A DNA stretch of 64,000 nt from SABI01 sp028532915. Lineage in GTDB: Bacteria > Spirochaetota > Spirochaetia > Sphaerochaetales > Sphaerochaetaceae. Made by a program: the position numbers and the translations under genes. Position 1 is the first letter of the stretch; each line of letters begins with the position of its first letter. Below the pieces are notes generated by a model that did no database searches, was not told the origin of the DNA, and saw only the letters and a program-made list of their open reading frames with translations. This document shows, one piece after another, positions 43,413 through 53,267 of this stretch. The stretch covers positions 2,542,001 to 2,606,000 of the forward strand of contig OY781923.1 of the NCBI GenBank assembly GCA_963677225.1. Direction: 5' to 3'.

Positions 43413-45008
43413 TCACCTTTCCTTTTTAATCCTGTCTGCCACCATCTTTGCTGTCATGATACAGGTGGGAAGACCTGCCGGACTGACCGTCCACTGTCCC
43501 GCCTTGTAGATATCGTCAAACGGAGTCAGGACAGCTTTTTTCATATTCAGCATCCCCGCATCGATCGGGAGGGGGTTCTCGAATGTCCATCCTACGATTG
43601 ATCCTTCACTGCTGCCTGCGATCCGTTCTATTGTGAGCGGACTTGAAGATCTTGTGAACAGGATCTTATCCTTGATTCCCGGATAGATGGTCGAGTCGAA
43701 GATAGTGATCAGGGATTGTTCTATGTAGGATGAGAATTCTCCGTACCAGCCGTCTTTTTCGACTTTGAGAACCAGATCATAATCCATCAGAAAACTTATG
43801 ATAACACCGCTTTTCCCTTGCGGAGCGGTATCGGGATCGTTGAGCACCGGGATAGAGACTTCGAAAGTATTCAATGCACAGAAAGTGTCAAGCCAGGCTA
43901 ATACCTCAAGCCTGTTATCCTCATTCCATCCGCTTTTGATCTTTTCAAGGTCTTCACGATGTGTTGAGCCCAGTCCGGTCTTCGAAGGCGTATAGAAGAA
44001 ATGACCGTGAGAGACCTTCTGAAAGAAGGCCGGTTCTTCATCGACCGCCAAAAACAGGGTGAAGACCGATTCAGCACCTCTGGCGGAAAGAACCCTGGTT
44101 CTTTTCTCTCTGGCCTTCTGCAGAGAAAGACCGTTCAAAGTACCCTCGTCAACAGCAGTATACAACCGTTTGAGATCCGCGCACCAGACGAGTTTGTCAT
44201 AGGAGAATTCCCTTCCGGTCGAATCGGTGATCTTCTTCGTTTCTGTATCGACCTGGATGATCTCGGAATTGAGGACGACCGAACCTCCCCATCTTTCGAT
44301 ACTCTGCTGAAGCTGCTCGGGGAGTTTCCCTACTCCTCCCTTGGGATAATAGTAATCGGTGTAGAGCGAAAAATAGCTCATAGCAAAGAAAGCCGGAGTA
44401 TTCTTGAAGAAATGCTGGGAGATGATATCAAAAAGGGATTGATCCTCAATGATTTCATGAAGAAAATCTTCGACAGGTCTTTGCATTTTCATGATAGCTC
44501 TTCCTGTTTTCAGAAATCCGAACACCCATGGAATAAATGAGGTAAGGTAATACAGCCTGTTCTTTTTGTGGTCCTTGTAGAAAGGACTGCCATCGCCGAA
44601 GAGGACCTTCATATAGACATTGAAATCCTTGATGACTTTGATCACCTTCCCGACATCATCGATACTTTGAGGATACATATGCTCCAACAGCTGCTCATAA
44701 TCGTCTATGCTCTTTTCAGTCACCGCATGCATCACCTCATCTTCGACTCCCACTGAGACTCTGCTGGGCAGCAGAGGAAGATCGATCTCGAGTTCTTTGA
44801 GCATCGGGAGGATCATTCCGGCATTCTCTATTGCACGGATTCCACCATCAAAGACAAAGCCGTCTATCGTAAACGAGTTTACCAGCCCGCCGCACGTATC
44901 ATTCTTCTCGAGCAGGACAACATCCTTTCCATCTTTCGCCAGCAGACATGCTGTCACGAGACCCGACATGCCGCCCCCTACGATCACTATTTTGCTGGTT
45001 GTCGACAC
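43413..45008 (-). CDS. Phytoene desaturase/CrtI-like FAD-dependent oxidoreductase
   Basis: A 531-residue flavoprotein. The N-terminal FAD site is KIVIVGGGMSGLVTACLLAK followed by VVLLEKNDTCGGLVNSF; the C-terminal FAD loop is YKAGQWTVSPAGLPTCIMTAKMV. The overall layout and the YPKGGVGKLPEQLQQSIERW segment match phytoene desaturase, carotenoid isomerase and retinol saturase-like proteins. No other carotenoid genes are nearby, so the substrate may be a different polyene or lipid. The start is GTG 45008 with AGGAGGA eight bases upstream. It is divergent from the MATE gene and shares its control region. Confidence 0.87.
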   Translation of the reverse strand: MSTTSKIVIVGGGMSGLVTACLLAKDGKDVVLLEKNDTCGGLVNSFTIDGFVFDGGIRAIENAGMILPMLKELEIDLPLLPSRVSVGVEDEVMHAVTEKSIDDYEQLLEHMYPQSIDDVGKVIKVIKDFNVYMKVLFGDGSPFYKDHKKNRLYYLTSFIPWVFGFLKTGRAIMKMQRPVEDFLHEIIEDQSLFDIISQHFFKNTPAFFAMSYFSLYTDYYYPKGGVGKLPEQLQQSIERWGGSVVLNSEIIQVDTETKKITDSTGREFSYDKLVWCADLKRLYTAVDEGTLNGLSLQKAREKRTRVLSARGAESVFTLFLAVDEEPAFFQKVSHGHFFYTPSKTGLGSTHREDLEKIKSGWNEDNRLEVLAWLDTFCALNTFEVSIPVLNDPDTAPQGKSGVIISFLMDYDLVLKVEKDGWYGEFSSYIEQSLITIFDSTIYPGIKDKILFTRSSSPLTIERIAGSSEGSIVGWTFENPLPIDAGMLNMKKAVLTPFDDIYKAGQWTVSPAGLPTCIMTAKMVADRIKKER

Positions 45009-45078
45009 TGATGATTCCTCCTGTAACCAGTATTGCAGGGGTTTTGTCCGGTTTCAACATTTTTTCTCTTTTTTGATA

Positions 45079-45143
45079 GTTAGATTTCTAACCTATTGAC
45101 TATAGTACTGTGCGCTGTTATCTTTAGTTCGAAATCTAACTAA
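45079..45143 (+). promoter_or_regulatory. MATE promoter with two MarR-type operators
   Basis: A promoter TTGACT (45096-45101), 17 bases, TATCTT (45119-45124) precedes the MATE gene. It is bracketed by two related dyads: GTTAGATTTCTAAC (45079-45092) before the -35, and TTAGTTCGAAATCTAACTAA (45124-45143) over the -10 and start point. Both contain the GTTAGATTTC half-element in opposite orientation. Repression by the MarR protein at 46599 is the natural reading; the leftward oxidoreductase may be controlled too. Confidence 0.75.
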
Positions 45144-45155
45144 TAAGGAACTTAC

Positions 45156-46538
45156 ATGGATAAACAACTGGAACTGCAGACAAAACCGGTCGGCTCTCTG
45201 ATACTCCAATATTCCATACCGGCGGTCATAGCAATGATCGTCAATGCGATCTACAATATTGTAGACCGGATCTTCATTGGAAAATTCGCAGGAGAAAGTG
45301 CGCTGGCCAGTCTCACCATCGATTTCCCTCTGATGCTCATACTTTTCTCTTTTGCGACTTTGATCGGAGCAGGAGGAGCAGCTCTCTTTTCGATAAAACT
45401 TGGAGAAAAGGATATTAGAGCGGCAAACCTGTATTTTGCGAACACTGTAAGTTCGGGGATATTAGTCTCTACGGTTATGATTCTGACAGTCTTCTTTAAT
45501 CTGGAACCGATTCTCTATCTTCTTGGGGCAACGGAGACTCTGATCGTGCAAAGTTCCGCCTACATGAGAATCATCCTGACAGGATTCATCTTCCAAAGTA
45601 TTTCGCTGGTATTGAACAATATGGTGAGAAACGAGGGTAATCCTCTGCTGTCGATGATCGCGATGCTCTCTTCCGCCGTTATCAACATCGCTTTGGATTT
45701 CGTTTTCATCGGCCTGATGGATATGGGAGTAGAAGGAGCCGCACTGGCTACGATCATCGGACAATTTTCCGGTTTCTGTCTTCTGGCAAGCTTCTATTTA
45801 AGAAAAAAATCGGTCATCTCAGTAACCTGGAAAGATTTTTTGATTCAGCCGAAGATCTTCGGAAAAATCGTCCTAATCGGATTTCCGACGTTTATCGGGA
45901 CCATCGGAACCAGCCTCTCGATGACATTTCTCAACCGGGGACTGAGCATATACGGAGGTGTGGCTGCGATAACTGCTATGGGAGCGATCAACAGTCTGTA
46001 CACTTTCTTCATCATGCCCATGATGGGGATACAGCAGGGGATCCAGCCGATTATGGGATATAATTACGGAGCCGAAGAATTCGGTAGAGTATCAAAAACA
46101 TTGAGATACTCCATCTTCGGTACCATACTGTTCTCTTCGGTCGTCTTTCTTCTGCTGTACATCTTTCCCAACACGGCAGTCTCTCTGTTTCTCAGTGAGG
46201 GGTCGGCTACCGTCGACGTTGCAGTGGAAGGTCTTCGCTACTATATTCTGATGCTGCCTCTGCTGGGAGTTAATCTGCTTTCGATTGCCTATTTCCAATC
46301 TACTGCCAAAGGAAGGATAGCGATCATTCTCGGGCTGTTGAGACAATTTATCTTCCTTATTCCTCTTGTTCTGATCCTCCCGCTTCATTTCGGCCTCACA
46401 GGTGTCTGGATAGCCACCCCGATAGCAGATGCCCTTGCGATCGCAGTCTCTCTTGCGGTACTTGCAGTCAGTGCCCGCAGGAATCTGAAGAGGACAGAGG
46501 TTTCAGCTGAGATAAGTCCTGCTGTACATGAAGCATGA
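45156..46538 (+). CDS. MATE-family multidrug efflux transporter
   Basis: A 460-residue, 12-helix antiporter exporting drugs or metabolites in exchange for Na+ or H+. It begins with KPVGSLILQYSIPAVIAMIV and has the MATE landmark VDRIFIGKFAGESALASLTI, GAGGAALFSIKLGEKD, NNMVRNEGNPLLSM and PIMGYNYGAEEFGRVSKTL between the halves. It resembles the DinF/NorM-like group common in anaerobes. The start ATG 45156 follows AAGGAACTTAC. It is followed by its probable repressor after 60 bases. Confidence 0.94.
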   Translation: MDKQLELQTKPVGSLILQYSIPAVIAMIVNAIYNIVDRIFIGKFAGESALASLTIDFPLMLILFSFATLIGAGGAALFSIKLGEKDIRAANLYFANTVSSGILVSTVMILTVFFNLEPILYLLGATETLIVQSSAYMRIILTGFIFQSISLVLNNMVRNEGNPLLSMIAMLSSAVINIALDFVFIGLMDMGVEGAALATIIGQFSGFCLLASFYLRKKSVISVTWKDFLIQPKIFGKIVLIGFPTFIGTIGTSLSMTFLNRGLSIYGGVAAITAMGAINSLYTFFIMPMMGIQQGIQPIMGYNYGAEEFGRVSKTLRYSIFGTILFSSVVFLLLYIFPNTAVSLFLSEGSATVDVAVEGLRYYILMLPLLGVNLLSIAYFQSTAKGRIAIILGLLRQFIFLIPLVLILPLHFGLTGVWIATPIADALAIAVSLAVLAVSARRNLKRTEVSAEISPAVHEA

Positions 46539-46598
46539 TAGGAAATGTGAAAAATGATGGCATTCTGTGGTATGCTGAGAGAAGAAAGGAAGGTGGTA

Positions 46599-47072
46599 AT
46601 GTATCCAAAAGAGTATTTCAGGACACTGTTCGATCTAAATAGAGATCTCTCGCAATTATTTTTCAAAGAATTCTTTGATTCCTTTCAATTTGAGGATTCA
46701 TTGAATCATACCCATATAAAGGCCCTCATGTTCATAAAATTCAACGAACCGTGTTCGATGTCGACAATAAGCGCTAAGGTCGCTCTTGAGAAAGGATCGT
46801 TCACAACAGTCTCTCACCATCTTATCCAGTCAGGATATATCGAAAAACAAAGAGATCAGGAAGATAAGCGGATCTCGCTTCTTCGACTGACCGAAAAAGG
46901 AAATAAGTTCGCTGAGGAATTCGCAGATCAGCATTTGGAGTATGTGAAGCGGGTTATAGGAGTTCTTGACGAACCTCTTCAGACAAGATATCTCGACCTG
47001 GTCGAGCAGCTCATCGGATTGAACAACCAGATCAAATCGAAGCTGAGCACATCGAAAACTTCTAAATGCTAA
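46599..47072 (+). CDS. MarR-family transcriptional regulator
   Basis: A 157-residue winged-helix regulator. The DNA-recognition part is STISAKVALEKGSFTTVSHH with the wing KQRDQEDKRISLLRLTEKG, and the dimerisation helices lie at both ends. AAGGAAGGTGGTA gives a strong ribosome site for ATG 46599; an in-frame start at 46554 is unlikely. It lies directly after the MATE gene and should repress the promoter at 45096, releasing it when a drug-like ligand binds. Confidence 0.92.
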   Translation: MYPKEYFRTLFDLNRDLSQLFFKEFFDSFQFEDSLNHTHIKALMFIKFNEPCSMSTISAKVALEKGSFTTVSHHLIQSGYIEKQRDQEDKRISLLRLTEKGNKFAEEFADQHLEYVKRVIGVLDEPLQTRYLDLVEQLIGLNNQIKSKLSTSKTSKC

Positions 47073-47180
47073 AAAGGCACCCTTCCGGTACATGAAATGT
47101 ATTGACCTCTGTCCGATCGGGTAAAGGTGAGAGAAAATCTCCTACTTGACCAAAGTCCGCTTCACCTTCACACTGACATC

Positions 47181-47792
47181 ATGAAAGTATTAGGTATCAT
47201 TGGAAGCAAGAGAAAAAAAGGTAATACGACGATACTGGTCAATCAGGCTCTCAAGCCGTTCATCGAGAACGGAGATACATGCGAAGTGATTCATCTGGGA
47301 TCTCTCACTTTTGAAGGGTGTTACGGATGTGAAGGATGTGCAAAGACGAACAAATGCGTCCTGAAAGATGATATGCAGCCGCTATATACCAAATTACGGG
47401 AAGCTGACGCTGTGATTTTGGGCTCTCCCACCTATTTTTACAACATGTCATCCGATATGAAAAAGTTCATAGACCGATGCTACTGTTTCTGTACCTTCTC
47501 GGATGATGACAGGTCTCAGTGGATAAGTGAATTCGAGAACGGAAAACCAAAGTATGCGGGGATCATCGCAGTATGCGAACAGAACTCTGTCGATGATATG
47601 GGGTATACTGCGATCGCAATGAGAGATGCCTGGCGTTCTCTGGGATTTAGGAATGTGTTCGTTCAGGGCGCCCTTAAAGCCTTCAGACCGGGTGAGATAA
47701 ACTCACAGCCGGATCAGGTGGAAGCAGCCTATAAAAACGGGGTAAGACTGAGAGAAACTGTAAAACTTGCCCGAAAGGCCGTCAAAGACTGA
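47181..47792 (+). CDS. Flavodoxin-like NAD(P)H-dependent FMN oxidoreductase
   Basis: A ~203-residue flavodoxin-fold protein with MKVLGIIGSKRKKGNTTIL at the FMN phosphate site, the di-cysteine stretch FEGCYGCEGCAKTNKCVLKD, and ILGSPTYFYNMSSDMKKFID. The four-cysteine C-x-x-C-x-x-C-x(4-6)-C pattern matches the iron-sulfur flavoprotein/multimeric flavodoxin group; the Fe-S cluster is possible. I start at MKVLGI although the local ribosome site is poor; GTG 47127 would add 18 non-conserved residues. It is convergent with the large sensor gene. Confidence 0.88.
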   Translation: MKVLGIIGSKRKKGNTTILVNQALKPFIENGDTCEVIHLGSLTFEGCYGCEGCAKTNKCVLKDDMQPLYTKLREADAVILGSPTYFYNMSSDMKKFIDRCYCFCTFSDDDRSQWISEFENGKPKYAGIIAVCEQNSVDDMGYTAIAMRDAWRSLGFRNVFVQGALKAFRPGEINSQPDQVEAAYKNGVRLRETVKLARKAVKD

Positions 47793-47805
47793 AATTTGTT
47801 CCTTT

Positions 47806-50517
47806 TTAAGTAAGATCCTGCTCGGCAAGGAAACTGATGAATTTCTTCACGAGGTCAGGGTCGAACTGAATGCCGGAAAAGGCTTTTATCTCCTGAGATG
47901 CCTTTCTGTATCTTTCCTTCTCTGTACCTTCCATCCTTGACAGGATTCTGTCAAACGATTCGACGATCGACAGAATGCGGGCTATGAACGGTATCTGCTC
48001 TCCCTTCAGACCTCTCGGATACCCCGTTCCATCCCATCGCTCATGATGACTGTATACGAGGTCGGCAAGATCGAGGGTGTCATCGAACAGTTCCAGAATT
48101 CTGAATCCTATCACAGGATGCTGCGTCATCAGAAGGAATTCCTCTTCCGTCAGAGGATCTTTATCAAGAAGCTCTTTTCCCAGAGTAATCTTTCCGATGT
48201 CATGAAAATAAGCGGATCTGGTAAGAATGCTGAGATCAGTCTCCGAGAGCTTCAGATACCGGCCGAAATTCAGACTGGTGTCTCTCACGAACACGGAATG
48301 CTGCTTTTCTCTCAGACTCATCGAATGCAGTGAATTCTGGACGTTCAGAATGATAGCCTGATCCACCTGCTTGCGTCTTTTGGCCTTATCTATATACATA
48401 TCATTCTCAGCACGGGCGAACAATTCCTGAATCTTCTCGTCAGAATCTCTCCTTGTAGCATATCCGAGTGATATGCTGCACTTGACCGCTTCCACTTTGG
48501 CCGTAGAGAATCCTCTTCTGATCGTCTCGATAATCTGTTCAGCCTGTTTCTCGTCTGTCTTAGGCAGCAGAAGAAGGAACTCGTCTCCGCCGATGCGGGC
48601 GATCCGGTCTTCGGGCCTGCTCGAGTCTTTGAGAATCTGAGCAGCCTTTCTTATCAGTTTATCTCCTGCCGGATGACCGAAGATATCGTTTGTCAGTTTA
48701 AGTCCGTTGAGGTCTCCGAATATGATCGAAAGAGGATAGTTCTCCTCGATATCTATGGAAGGAAGAGATTCTTCCATGCACCCTCTATTGTGGAGTCCCG
48801 TCAGATAATCATGACATCTCAGATACTCTATCTGGGATTCCTGATCCTTCTTTGAGGTGATGTCATTGAAGGTGATTACGCCTCCGACCAGAACCCCGTC
48901 TCTCACCTGAGGATAGGAATGATACGATACGGCAAAAGACGTCCCGTCTGTTTTCCAGAACACCTCATCTTCGCTATTATAGCCTTCTCCGGTTCTCACC
49001 GACTGATATATTCTGCACTCCTTTTGAGGAAATGGAGTTCCGTCTGCATAACTGTGGTGAAACAGCTCATGCACATCTTTGCCGAGAAGCTCTGCCTGAC
49101 TGGCAAAACCGAGCATTTTCAGAGCACTGACATTGCAGAATGTGCACCTCCCATCCAGATCGATACCGTAGATCCCTTCTGCAGTAGAATCCAGCAGCAG
49201 CTGCAGCCGGTTTCTGCTCTCATCAAGATCCTTGTTTGCCTGATTGAGCCGGTGAGTCCTGTCTTCCACACTCGTTTCCAGATTCTGAATAAGATACTGA
49301 AGGTTGTCGGCAATGCTGTTGACTGTCTTTGAAATATAGCCTATCTCATCGCCCCGTTTTACCTCTACCCTACGGGAGAGATCACCTGAGGCTATCGAAT
49401 CGGCTACCTGTACAAGATTATCTATGGGAAGGAACAGTTTCCTCGCCACGAGGTAGATAATAACGACCGAGATGACCAGCATCAAAACCATCAGGACTAT
49501 TGTCAGGTTGATGCTTTCGAACATTTCAGACATCAGAAATCTTTCAGGGATGACGGAGAAAACCAGCCAATTAAGCCCTTCGATATCTATCTCATGCACG
49601 TTCACATACACACGCCTTCCGTCATGGGTTACCATAAAATCTTCACTATCTGAATGGGAGAGATACTGCGAGTAGATCGCATTGATCTCATCATCCTTCA
49701 GATCGTTTATGTAGTTTCGTTTGAGGGATCCGTTCTGGAGAACCAGAAAGTTATCATAATCCATTGAATTAGCGACAAGATAACCGGTCTGCTTCTCGAT
49801 GATAAGGGAGTACCCGTCATATGGATTCACAGCATCTTTCAGATATGAACCGATATCGGAGAGGAGCATGTGTGTACCCAGAACACCTTTGAGAGATCCG
49901 GTATCATCATAGATCGGACGGGCGGCAGAGACTGCGAGGTCATCCATGACAAAATGTCTGTATAGCGGTGAAAAAGATGCTCCTTCGGCCGAGACAGCGG
50001 CTTTGTACCATGCCCGGGTTCTGGGATCGAATTTGCCGAACCTGCCGGAGAGAGCTCCCGCCGAATAATCGTCATTCACCGAATAGTACCACGACTCTCC
50101 TTTGGTAGATTCGTTGTTCCTCATGATCTCGATCACCCCGTCAGGATTCCTTCTCGCTCCGTAGTATTCGCCATCCTCGGTACCGTAACTGAAGCTGTAG
50201 ATCTGTTCATCCAAAGTTGTAAGGGTTCCGACGAAGAACCGCTCACGCATGATCTCGTTCTCGATGTTGAGAATTCCGCCGGATATCAGCTTCTCGTTCG
50301 ACTGATTGACCTGTAAAGGAATTTCCATGAAAGTTTCGATGTTCTGGTAGATCTTCTGATTTATGCTCGAAGTGATCTTTCGCATAGACAGTTCTGCCGA
50401 GGAATGCCATCTGGAAAACAGGACTGTGGTGATACTCAGAATCGACAACAGCATGATAATCAGGAACACTATGGTCATCACACTCCTGATCGAAAACACC
50501 TTCCTATTCTCATCCAT
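47806..50517 (-). CDS. Membrane sensor with HAMP, PAS, GGDEF and HD-GYP domains
   Basis: A 903-residue c-di-GMP signalling protein. Order: helix (~10-35), large extracytoplasmic dCache-like sensor (~40-340, with GGILNIENEI, SGRFGKFDPRTRAWYKAA), helix (~350-370), HAMP (~375-425), coiled coil, PAS (~455-575), GGDEF (~590-745; IIFGDLNGLKLTNDIFGHPA and active RIGGDEFLLLLP), and HD-GYP (~755-900; YFHDIGKITLGKELL and HHERWDGTGYPRGLKG). Both synthesis and hydrolysis sites are intact by motif. ATG 50517 follows GGTGGGA. The upstream EAL protein ends one base before it, so the two form a unit. Confidence 0.92.
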   Translation of the reverse strand: MDENRKVFSIRSVMTIVFLIIMLLSILSITTVLFSRWHSSAELSMRKITSSINQKIYQNIETFMEIPLQVNQSNEKLISGGILNIENEIMRERFFVGTLTTLDEQIYSFSYGTEDGEYYGARRNPDGVIEIMRNNESTKGESWYYSVNDDYSAGALSGRFGKFDPRTRAWYKAAVSAEGASFSPLYRHFVMDDLAVSAARPIYDDTGSLKGVLGTHMLLSDIGSYLKDAVNPYDGYSLIIEKQTGYLVANSMDYDNFLVLQNGSLKRNYINDLKDDEINAIYSQYLSHSDSEDFMVTHDGRRVYVNVHEIDIEGLNWLVFSVIPERFLMSEMFESINLTIVLMVLMLVISVVIIYLVARKLFLPIDNLVQVADSIASGDLSRRVEVKRGDEIGYISKTVNSIADNLQYLIQNLETSVEDRTHRLNQANKDLDESRNRLQLLLDSTAEGIYGIDLDGRCTFCNVSALKMLGFASQAELLGKDVHELFHHSYADGTPFPQKECRIYQSVRTGEGYNSEDEVFWKTDGTSFAVSYHSYPQVRDGVLVGGVITFNDITSKKDQESQIEYLRCHDYLTGLHNRGCMEESLPSIDIEENYPLSIIFGDLNGLKLTNDIFGHPAGDKLIRKAAQILKDSSRPEDRIARIGGDEFLLLLPKTDEKQAEQIIETIRRGFSTAKVEAVKCSISLGYATRRDSDEKIQELFARAENDMYIDKAKRRKQVDQAIILNVQNSLHSMSLREKQHSVFVRDTSLNFGRYLKLSETDLSILTRSAYFHDIGKITLGKELLDKDPLTEEEFLLMTQHPVIGFRILELFDDTLDLADLVYSHHERWDGTGYPRGLKGEQIPFIARILSIVESFDRILSRMEGTEKERYRKASQEIKAFSGIQFDPDLVKKFISFLAEQDLT

Positions 50518-50518
50518 A

Positions 50519-53026
50519 CTATTTCCCACCTTTCTTTTCATGATACGCTCCGGGGGCATATTCCCTGACGAATTGAAGCGCTTCGGTCTCTCCAAGAGGT
50601 CTGCTGATCAGATATCCTTGAATGCAGTCACAACCGTGACGTTCAAGATAGGCTCTCTGCCTGTCGTGTTCTACCCCTTCGGCAACGATACTGTGACCGA
50701 GTTTATGTCCCATCGAGATGATATCCGATGTGATAGTCTGTTCATCTTCAAGTAAAAGGAGCTTGTCGATGAAAAGCTTATCAATCTTCAGAAAATTTAC
50801 ATTCAGTTCCCTTTCTCTCGCCAGAGATGAATAACCGGTTCCGAAATCATCGAGCGCGATACGTATTCCCGTCTCCCTCAGCCTGTTAAGTATACTATTA
50901 ATTCTCTCAAAATCCAACGCAAATACAGATTCTGTTATCTCGATTATCACGGCTTCGTGATCAATTTTCATCGAATCTATCAGAGAAAGAAGATAATCTA
51001 TGAAGTCTTTATGAAGCAGCTGAATGACCGAGATGTTTATTGAAATGGAAATGGAACCGAGTCCTTCTTCTTTCAATGAAGAGAGAAACTCAAGAGACTT
51101 TTTTATGATCTTTTTCCCGAGAGGGATGATCAGTTTCGTTTTCTCGGCAATCGGGATAAATTCTACCGGGGAGACAAGTCCGACATGTTCACTTTCGAAG
51201 CGTGCAAGAGCCTCGAATGAGACGATTCTGTCTGAACTCAACTCTACTATCGGCTGGAAGAGAAGATAGAGTCTTTCGGGACGACTGCCTGAAGCGACCT
51301 CCATCATGCCCTCGGTGATCTTTTCTTCACGATCGATGACAGCCTCCATCCGCTCATCGAAAAAGAGATAGGGAACGTGTGCCTTGTGCCCATCTTTCAA
51401 AGCTCTTTCGCTCGCTCCCATACTGTACCGCAGAAGATGCTCGACATCAGAGTTCGTATAAGACTGCAGTTCGACCACTCCCAAACCCCAGTTCACTCTC
51501 TCTTTCGCCAGAAGAGATTCCAATGTATCAGAAAGCCTGATACACATCTGTCTGAGAGAATTCTGTGTACCGTAGTTTCTGATATAGAATATAAAACGGT
51601 ATTCATAGGCATGAAATATCTGGCAGTCTTCATGGCATATTTTCTTGAGCTCTGAGGTGGTACTTTTGATGAGGTTATGGGAATACTGGAATCCGAAGAT
51701 CATGCTCAGCGAATGCATCGGACTCAGATCGAGTGAAATAAGAGCCGCCTGATTTTCCTTCTGACGGACTTCAAGCAGCTTCTTCAGATAATTGAGATTA
51801 TACAGTCCGGTCCAGGCATCATGATTGTTCCGGTACAGCAGTTCCTGTTCAAACTTCTTTCTGTCGGAAATATCGAGAACTATTCCTTCAAGTGCGATGA
51901 CCCTGCCGTCTCTGTCACGTATGGCCTGCCCCATTTCCCACACCCATTTCACAATTCCGTCTGCCGTGCGAATCTGATATTCTGCCCTGAACGGTTTATT
52001 CTCGGCAATGACCTCTTCCCATCTATCCCAGATTCCTTTGCGGTAACGGGGCAGTATCAGCTCACTGAAAGCTACGGTATTGTTGTTCAGAAGATCGGAA
52101 GGTTTATAGCCTGTCAGCTCGTAACATCCCTCCGAGATGAACTTCATCGTCCAGTACTGGTCATAGTCACACCGGTACGCTACTCCGGGGAAATTAGAAA
52201 GGAGCATAGCTTTGCTCCGCTCACTCTCTTTGAGCGCGTGTTCTATTTCTTTTCTCTGAGTGATATCCTGAATGATACAGACATGGTTCTGCGACGAAGA
52301 TTCTATACCCTCCACTTTGGTCACTATCATATGGACCCAGACAAGAGAACCGTCCGGACGTACATATCGTTTATCCATGGAGTAACTGGAGATATCACCG
52401 GCTCCCAGTCTTCTCGACTTTTCAGTCTCCCTGAGCATATCTTCCGGATAGGTGATCTTCATCCATCCCATTCTTCTCAGTTCGTTCTCGCTCCAGCCGG
52501 TGATCTTCTCATACATTGGATTCACATTCAGAATATTAGAATCTTCATCTTCCGCCGGTTCCTTCCATGACCCTATAGCAATGCCCACCGGAGCCTGCAG
52601 AAAAAAGATCTCGATCAGCTGCTGATTCTCTTTCTTATTCTTGACCAGAGCCCTGATATTCACAAGTTCAAGATGCATATCTAGTCTTGCCTTGACTATC
52701 TCTTTGCTGAGAGGACGTACCAGGCAGTCTGCAGATCCCAGACGGACAGCTTCAGTCTCATCCTCATCATGATCTTTACGGGTAAGAAACAGTATCTGAA
52801 GGTCTTTACCCGAAGGTCCTGATTTGATCTTCTCGAAGATCGAAGGGGCATTAGGACCGCAAAGTTCAAAATCGACGATCACTACTTTTATGTTCTTATC
52901 GGTGCCGATCAGTTCAATAGCCCTGTCCGGGTCACTCACAGATTGTATGGACACAGAGTCACAGGCCTCTCTGATCATCTCAATATCCGGCTGAGAAGAG
53001 CTGACTGTCAAAATACTGTAGGCCAT
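50519..53026 (-). CDS. Response-regulator-like REC-PAS-PAS-GGDEF(degenerate)-EAL phosphodiesterase
   Basis: An 835-residue cytoplasmic protein. The N-terminal receiver domain (1-~120) has KVVIVDFELCGPNAP and LFLTRKD. Two PAS/PAC units follow (~140-270 and ~280-400). The GGDEF-like domain (~410-560) has lost its signature, reading FHAYEYRFIFY. The EAL domain (~580-825) keeps SFEALARFE, SISINIS, IIEITESVF, IALDDFGTGYSSL, LKIDKLFID and IVAEGVE, so it should hydrolyse c-di-GMP, with the dead GGDEF as a possible GTP sensor. It lies immediately upstream of the GGDEF/HD-GYP gene. Confidence 0.92.
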   Translation of the reverse strand: MAYSILTVSSSQPDIEMIREACDSVSIQSVSDPDRAIELIGTDKNIKVVIVDFELCGPNAPSIFEKIKSGPSGKDLQILFLTRKDHDEDETEAVRLGSADCLVRPLSKEIVKARLDMHLELVNIRALVKNKKENQQLIEIFFLQAPVGIAIGSWKEPAEDEDSNILNVNPMYEKITGWSENELRRMGWMKITYPEDMLRETEKSRRLGAGDISSYSMDKRYVRPDGSLVWVHMIVTKVEGIESSSQNHVCIIQDITQRKEIEHALKESERSKAMLLSNFPGVAYRCDYDQYWTMKFISEGCYELTGYKPSDLLNNNTVAFSELILPRYRKGIWDRWEEVIAENKPFRAEYQIRTADGIVKWVWEMGQAIRDRDGRVIALEGIVLDISDRKKFEQELLYRNNHDAWTGLYNLNYLKKLLEVRQKENQAALISLDLSPMHSLSMIFGFQYSHNLIKSTTSELKKICHEDCQIFHAYEYRFIFYIRNYGTQNSLRQMCIRLSDTLESLLAKERVNWGLGVVELQSYTNSDVEHLLRYSMGASERALKDGHKAHVPYLFFDERMEAVIDREEKITEGMMEVASGSRPERLYLLFQPIVELSSDRIVSFEALARFESEHVGLVSPVEFIPIAEKTKLIIPLGKKIIKKSLEFLSSLKEEGLGSISISINISVIQLLHKDFIDYLLSLIDSMKIDHEAVIIEITESVFALDFERINSILNRLRETGIRIALDDFGTGYSSLARERELNVNFLKIDKLFIDKLLLLEDEQTITSDIISMGHKLGHSIVAEGVEHDRQRAYLERHGCDCIQGYLISRPLGETEALQFVREYAPGAYHEKKGGK

Positions 53027-53267
53027 CGTATCTCCATGTTCTATATCCCTTTTCAGAGAAAATCACTGATCGACAGATGAAACCGATTCTGCACAGAACC
53101 TTACACCCCCACCATTTTGATGATATGATCAGGGAAGAATTATATCAGTCAATGAATAATTATAAAAGTGTTGAGCTCTTTTGTCGAGAAAAGGACACTT
53201 TAAAAGATTCATTATATGAATCTGGTATATCACTTCAAAGATCATCCGGTAAAAAGGAGATAATTCA
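53027..53267 (+). promoter_or_regulatory. Leader of the DUF2200 gene with a 17-base dyad
   Basis: GATTCA-TTATA-TGAATC (53206-53222) is a perfect dyad ~46 bases before the DUF2200 start, where it could overlap a promoter. A 64-codon frame (53077-53271) crosses this region and overlaps the next start by ATGA, but it has no family resemblance and a biased composition, so I treat the stretch as control DNA. The rest holds the promoter of the leftward EAL gene. Confidence 0.4.
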
